DNA from: Aerococcus agrisoli | GTDB lineage: Bacteria > Bacillota > Bacilli > Lactobacillales > Aerococcaceae | Length of the DNA stretch: 36,474 nt | Assembly: GCF_003797145.1 (NCBI RefSeq) | Contig: NZ_RKMG01000020.1 | Span: forward strand, 1 to 36,474 | Reading direction: 5' to 3' | In this document: positions 33,278 to 36,474 of the stretch, piece by piece | Layout: the number at the start of each line of letters is the position of its first letter | How positions within the stretch are numbered: the stretch's first letter is position 1 | The notes under the pieces: generated by a model | The model's database searches: none | What the model was told of the DNA's origin: nothing | Seen by the model: the letters and a program-made list of their open reading frames with translations, nothing else | Made by a program: the position numbers and the translations under genes

Positions 33278-33736
33278 ATGAAAAATAAAAATATGTCTGA
33301 TATTATAGAGTCCTATTTGAAACAAATACTCCAACAAGAAGAACATATTGAAATTAGCCGAAGTGAAATTGCTGACCAATTCCAGTGTGTTCCTTCACAA
33401 ATTAATTATGTTATCAATACACGATTTACGCCGCAAAAAGGGTATATCGTAGAAAGTAAACGTGGTGGTGGTGGTTATATCCGCATCATGAAACTAGAAA
33501 TAGTAGATGAAGCTGATTTAATCGACGCGATGGTTGATTTGATTAAAAGTAAAACCAGCCTGAGCGACGCGACTGCGATTATTCAAAATCTATTAGTCAA
33601 TGAAATTGTTACCGAAAATGAAGCACATATTATGCATTCCGCAATTGATAAAGATGCCTTAGGTAAAATTGTCAATGCCGATGAAATCAGATCGCTGATT
33701 TTGGGTGCTATGTTGGTGAAATTAAAATACCGGTAA
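33278..33736 (+). CDS. ctsR: Class III stress gene repressor CtsR
   Basis: A 152-residue CtsR. The N-terminal winged helix domain has SDIIESYLKQIL, IEISRSEIADQFQCVPSQINYVINTRF and the glycine-rich wing VESKRGGGGYIRI that reads the heptad operator and senses heat. The C-terminal four-helix dimerisation domain follows (about 75-150). I choose ATG 33278, preceded by GAGGTGAG; an in-frame GTG at 33269 is less likely. It represses its own operon. ClpC starts 17 bp after the stop. Confidence 0.95.
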   Translation: MKNKNMSDIIESYLKQILQQEEHIEISRSEIADQFQCVPSQINYVINTRFTPQKGYIVESKRGGGGYIRIMKLEIVDEADLIDAMVDLIKSKTSLSDATAIIQNLLVNEIVTENEAHIMHSAIDKDALGKIVNADEIRSLILGAMLVKLKYR

Positions 33737-33753
33737 CGAGATAGGGGGACCTT

Positions 33754-36294
33754 ATGAGCGAAATTTACACAGAGAAAGCAAAACAGGCCTTGTTGTACGC
33801 TGCTGAAGAAGCAAAGCAATTTCGTCATAAAGCCATTGGAACAGAACATTTGTTGCTAGGATTGTACCGTGAACCTGAGGGAATTGCGCACAATGTTTTA
33901 GTGAATCACTTGCCAAGTTACGATGCTGTTAGAGAAGAAGTTGAATTTGTCATTGGTTATGGCCAAGATGAAGCCGATGAAAATCCGATTGAGTTGAGCC
34001 GTTTGGTGTACTCACCACGCTCACGCAAAGTCTTATATATTGCTGGCGAAGAAGCGCAACGTCAACAAGTAACGCTTGTTGGCACAGAGCATATTCTTTT
34101 GTCATTAATTGCAGACCAAGTATTAGCAGTCCGCATTCTAAAAAACTTAGATGTAGACATTGAAAAATTACGTAAGGATATTTACCGTGCAATCGGTCAA
34201 CGTCCACCAGTTCGCAATCGCAACAATGAAGCGAACAACCCACAACAAGCAGCGCGTGGCAGCAAACGTCCACAAAGTGCGACACCAACCTTAGATTCAT
34301 TAACTCGTGATTTAACGGCCCAAGCACGCAACGGTCAATTAGATGCAGTTGTCGGTCGTAAAAAAGAATTACGTCGTGTGATGCAAGTCCTAAGCCGTCG
34401 TACCAAAAATAACCCTGTCTTAGTTGGGGAACCAGGTGTAGGTAAAACAGCCATTGCTGAAGCTGTAGCGATTGCTATCGCCAACAATGATGTGGCTTCT
34501 ACCTTAGCCAATAAACGTGTGGTTTCATTAGATGTCGGTTCTTTAGTTGCAGGTACTAAATACCGTGGGGAATTTGAAGACCGCGTGAAGAACTTGCTTG
34601 AAGAAACTGAAAAAGATGGCAATATCATCTTATTCATCGATGAGTTACATAGTTTAATTGGTGCGGGTGCCGCTGAAGGTGCAATTGATGCATCGAACTT
34701 GATGAAACCTGCCTTGGCACGTGGTCATGTACAAGTAATTGGTGCCACAACCCTTAATGAATACCAAAAATATATCGAGAAAGATGCTGCCCTAGAACGT
34801 CGTTTTGCCAAAGTAATGGTTGAAGAACCATCTGAAGCTGATGCGATTGAAATTCTAAAAGGCATCCGTAAAGATTACGAAAAATTCCACCGTGTGGCAA
34901 TTACTGATGAAGCCATCGAAGCATCAGTTCGTTTAGGTAGCCGTTATATTGCTGACCGTTTCTTACCAGATAAGGCCATCGATATTATGGATGAAGCTGC
35001 TGCGACAGCACGCTTAGACCACGGTGATAAAGATACACGACACCAAACAATTGCGGGTATTCGTGCCCAAGTCATGGATCTTGAAAACTTGAAGAAACAT
35101 TATGTCAATACACAAGAATTTGAAAAGGCTGCTGAAGTACATCAACAACAACAAGCCTTAACACAACAAGTTTTTGACTTACATAACAAACCTCAAGTAG
35201 AAGAAGATACCAATTACGACCTAGAAATTGGTGCCAAAGAAGTAGCGGAAATTGTGGGTATGTGGACAGGTGTTCCAGTACAACAATTAACCCAATCTGA
35301 AAACCAACAATTGCTACATCTTGAAGACGAATTACACAAACGTGTGAAAGGTCAAGATGAAGCTGTGAAAAGTGTGTCTCGTGCCGTTCGTCGTGCACGT
35401 TCAGGTATCAAGAATCCAAACCGTCCAATCGGTTCATTCATGTTCCTTGGACCTACAGGTGTTGGTAAAACTGAGTTAGCCAAAGCCTTAGCTAGCGAAA
35501 TGTTTGGTTCTGAAAAACACATGATTCGTTTAGATATGTCTGAATACATGGAAAAATACTCAACCTCTCGTATGATTGGTTCAGCACCAGGATATGTAGG
35601 CTATGACGAAGGTGGTCAATTGACAGAGCAGGTCCGTCAACAACCATACTCAGTGATCCTATTCGATGAAATCGAAAAAGCACATCCAGATGTATTCAAC
35701 ATGCTATTACAAGTCTTAGATGATGGTTACATCACTGACTCTAAAGGCCGTAAAGTCGACTTCCGTAACACTGTGATGATCATGACATCTAACTTAGGTG
35801 CCACGGCCATCCGTGACGAGAAGACACTTGGTTTCGGTGCCAAACAAGCAACTGAGGACCATGCCGAAATGGATAGCCGTATCCGTAAAGAGTTGAAACT
35901 AGCCTTTAGACCAGAATTCTTAAACCGTGTCGATGAAATTATTACCTTCCATACCTTATCGGAAGAACAAATCATCGAAATCGTACAAAAATTCACTGCT
36001 GCGCTAAGCGACTTGTTAGCAGAACAAGGTGTTAAACTTCGTGTGACACAAGCTGCCAACAAAGAAATCGCCAGCAAAGGTTTCGACAAAGAATACGGTG
36101 CACGTCCATTGCGTCGTGTCATCCAACAAAAAGTGGAAGACCCAATTGCAGAAATGCTGATTGCTGGTCGTATCCAAGCTGACGATGTTGTCACAGTCGG
36201 CGCTCGTCAAGGTGAATTGTACATCCGCGTGAAACATCCGGATGGCCAAGAAGACACTGATGACGTCAAAGACTTAATCAAATCAGCTAAATAA
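33754..36294 (+). CDS. clpC: ATP-dependent Clp protease ATPase subunit ClpC
   Basis: An 846-residue HSP100 unfoldase. Two Clp-N repeats (about 1-145), AAA1 with Walker A GEPGVGKT at 225-232 and Walker [10 protein letters not shown], a middle domain with a UVR-like helix pair ([22 protein letters not shown]), AAA2 with GPTGVGKT at 566-573 and [14 protein letters not shown], and a C-terminal D2-small domain. It unfolds proteins for ClpP and works with MecA-type adaptors. The ribosome site is AGGGGGA. It forms a two-gene operon with ctsR; mcsA and mcsB are absent, as is common in Lactobacillales. Confidence 0.96.
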   Translation: MSEIYTEKAKQALLYAAEEAKQFRHKAIGTEHLLLGLYREPEGIAHNVLVNHLPSYDAVREEVEFVIGYGQDEADENPIELSRLVYSPRSRKVLYIAGEEAQRQQVTLVGTEHILLSLIADQVLAVRILKNLDVDIEKLRKDIYRAIGQRPPVRNRNNEANNPQQAARGSKRPQSATPTLDSLTRDLTAQARNGQLDAVVGRKKELRRVMQVLSRRTKNNPVLVGEPGVGKTAIAEAVAIAIANNDVASTLANKRVVSLDVGSLVAGTKYRGEFEDRVKNLLEETEKDGNIILFIDELHSLIGAGAAEGAIDASNLMKPALARGHVQVIGATTLNEYQKYIEKDAALERRFAKVMVEEPSEADAIEILKGIRKDYEKFHRVAITDEAIEASVRLGSRYIADRFLPDKAIDIMDEAAATARLDHGDKDTRHQTIAGIRAQVMDLENLKKHYVNTQEFEKAAEVHQQQQALTQQVFDLHNKPQVEEDTNYDLEIGAKEVAEIVGMWTGVPVQQLTQSENQQLLHLEDELHKRVKGQDEAVKSVSRAVRRARSGIKNPNRPIGSFMFLGPTGVGKTELAKALASEMFGSEKHMIRLDMSEYMEKYSTSRMIGSAPGYVGYDEGGQLTEQVRQQPYSVILFDEIEKAHPDVFNMLLQVLDDGYITDSKGRKVDFRNTVMIMTSNLGATAIRDEKTLGFGAKQATEDHAEMDSRIRKELKLAFRPEFLNRVDEIITFHTLSEEQIIEIVQKFTAALSDLLAEQGVKLRVTQAANKEIASKGFDKEYGARPLRRVIQQKVEDPIAEMLIAGRIQADDVVTVGARQGELYIRVKHPDGQEDTDDVKDLIKSAK

Positions 36295-36310
36295 TCTAGT
36301 AGGTTAAAGG

Positions 36311-36347
36311 AAACTGGGTCCATTGAAAAATGGCCCAGTTTTTTTGT
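36311..36347 (+). terminator. Terminator of ctsR-clpC
   Basis: AAACTGGG-CCAT (36311-36323) pairs with ATGG-CCCAGTTT (36330-36342) with one internal mismatch, followed by a run of seven T. Confidence 0.9.
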
Positions 36348-36362
36348 TGCTTTTTACGATAT

Positions 36363-36474
36363 TGTTGCTGTGATTATGGAATGGATTTTCATTCAATAGG
36401 ATTTCGCGATTTTGTATGGATTGAGATGCGGTTCAATACAAATTCCTGTTTTTTGTATGACGAATTTACAATTT
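36363..36474 (+). repeat. Dispersed intergenic element, start of copy C (runs out of the window)
   Basis: The boundary CTGTGATTATGGAATG matches the first unit boundary of copies A and B. GAATG at 36379 and GATTG at 36419 are 40 bp apart; CATTC (36390) and GGTTC (36430) repeat at the same step. ATTTCGCG-TTTTGT words are shared with the fifth unit of copy A. A third unit begins near 36459 and the element continues past the end. Confidence 0.6.

Noticed and set aside
35727..36194. Minus-strand frame of 155 codons opposite clpC
   Set aside because: Shadow frame of the conserved ClpC C-terminal domains.

Overview
The window is low-GC Firmicute DNA of Lactobacillales type, best guessed as Aerococcaceae. 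The grounds are strong Shine-Dalgarno starts, intrinsic terminators, a complete tagatose-6-phosphate (lac) pathway, a streptococcal-style maltodextrin locus with malA, the ctsR-clpC pair without mcsAB, and no aerobic respiratory genes. The family assignment is inference; the order-level one is firmer.

Layout. Positions 1-4700 hold a very AT-rich lac block: lacR and lacABC on the minus strand, and lacD divergent from a shared control region. Positions 4727-8809 (minus) encode a soluble fumarate-reductase-like flavoprotein, a flavodoxin-fold FMN reductase and the flavin transferase ApbE, with an internal promoter overlapped by a Rex-like site. An endonuclease/exonuclease/phosphatase-family gene follows at 9108. 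Positions 10149-25890 are a maltose/maltodextrin regulon: a PTS EIICBA, a neopullulanase-type GH13 enzyme, the MalEFG transporter, MalA, the MalK ATPase, the LacI-family regulator MalR (minus), MalQ and a maltodextrin/glycogen phosphorylase. The malT, malE and malQ promoters carry the same CGGTTGCA operator half overlapping the -35 box. Near-consensus cre sites lie at malE, malQ, malR and the amylase gene.

Positions 25891-27040 have no convincing gene but are rich in structure. There is a tandem series of about 119-nt putative structured RNA units, a pair of 95-bp direct repeats, and an inverted copy of a roughly 300-bp element also found at 20486-20785. The element is built of palindromic units repeated every 40 bp, and the start of a third copy lies at the right edge of the window (36363 on). 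Four tRNA genes (Gly, Leu, Arg, Pro) and a broken tRNA follow at 27041-27455.

Positions 27660-36294 carry a VTT-domain membrane protein with a GT4 glycosyltransferase, a HAD hydrolase, a citrate transporter with an isocitrate dehydrogenase, and the CtsR-controlled ctsR-clpC stress operon.

Working together: maltodextrins enter through MalEFG-MalK and maltose/glucose through the PTS. They are trimmed by the GH13 enzyme, MalQ and the phosphorylase, under MalR and CcpA. The flavoprotein cluster probably disposes of excess NADH by reducing fumarate or a similar acceptor. The most unusual material is the intergenic repeat and RNA-like architecture, which I do not recognise as any described family.
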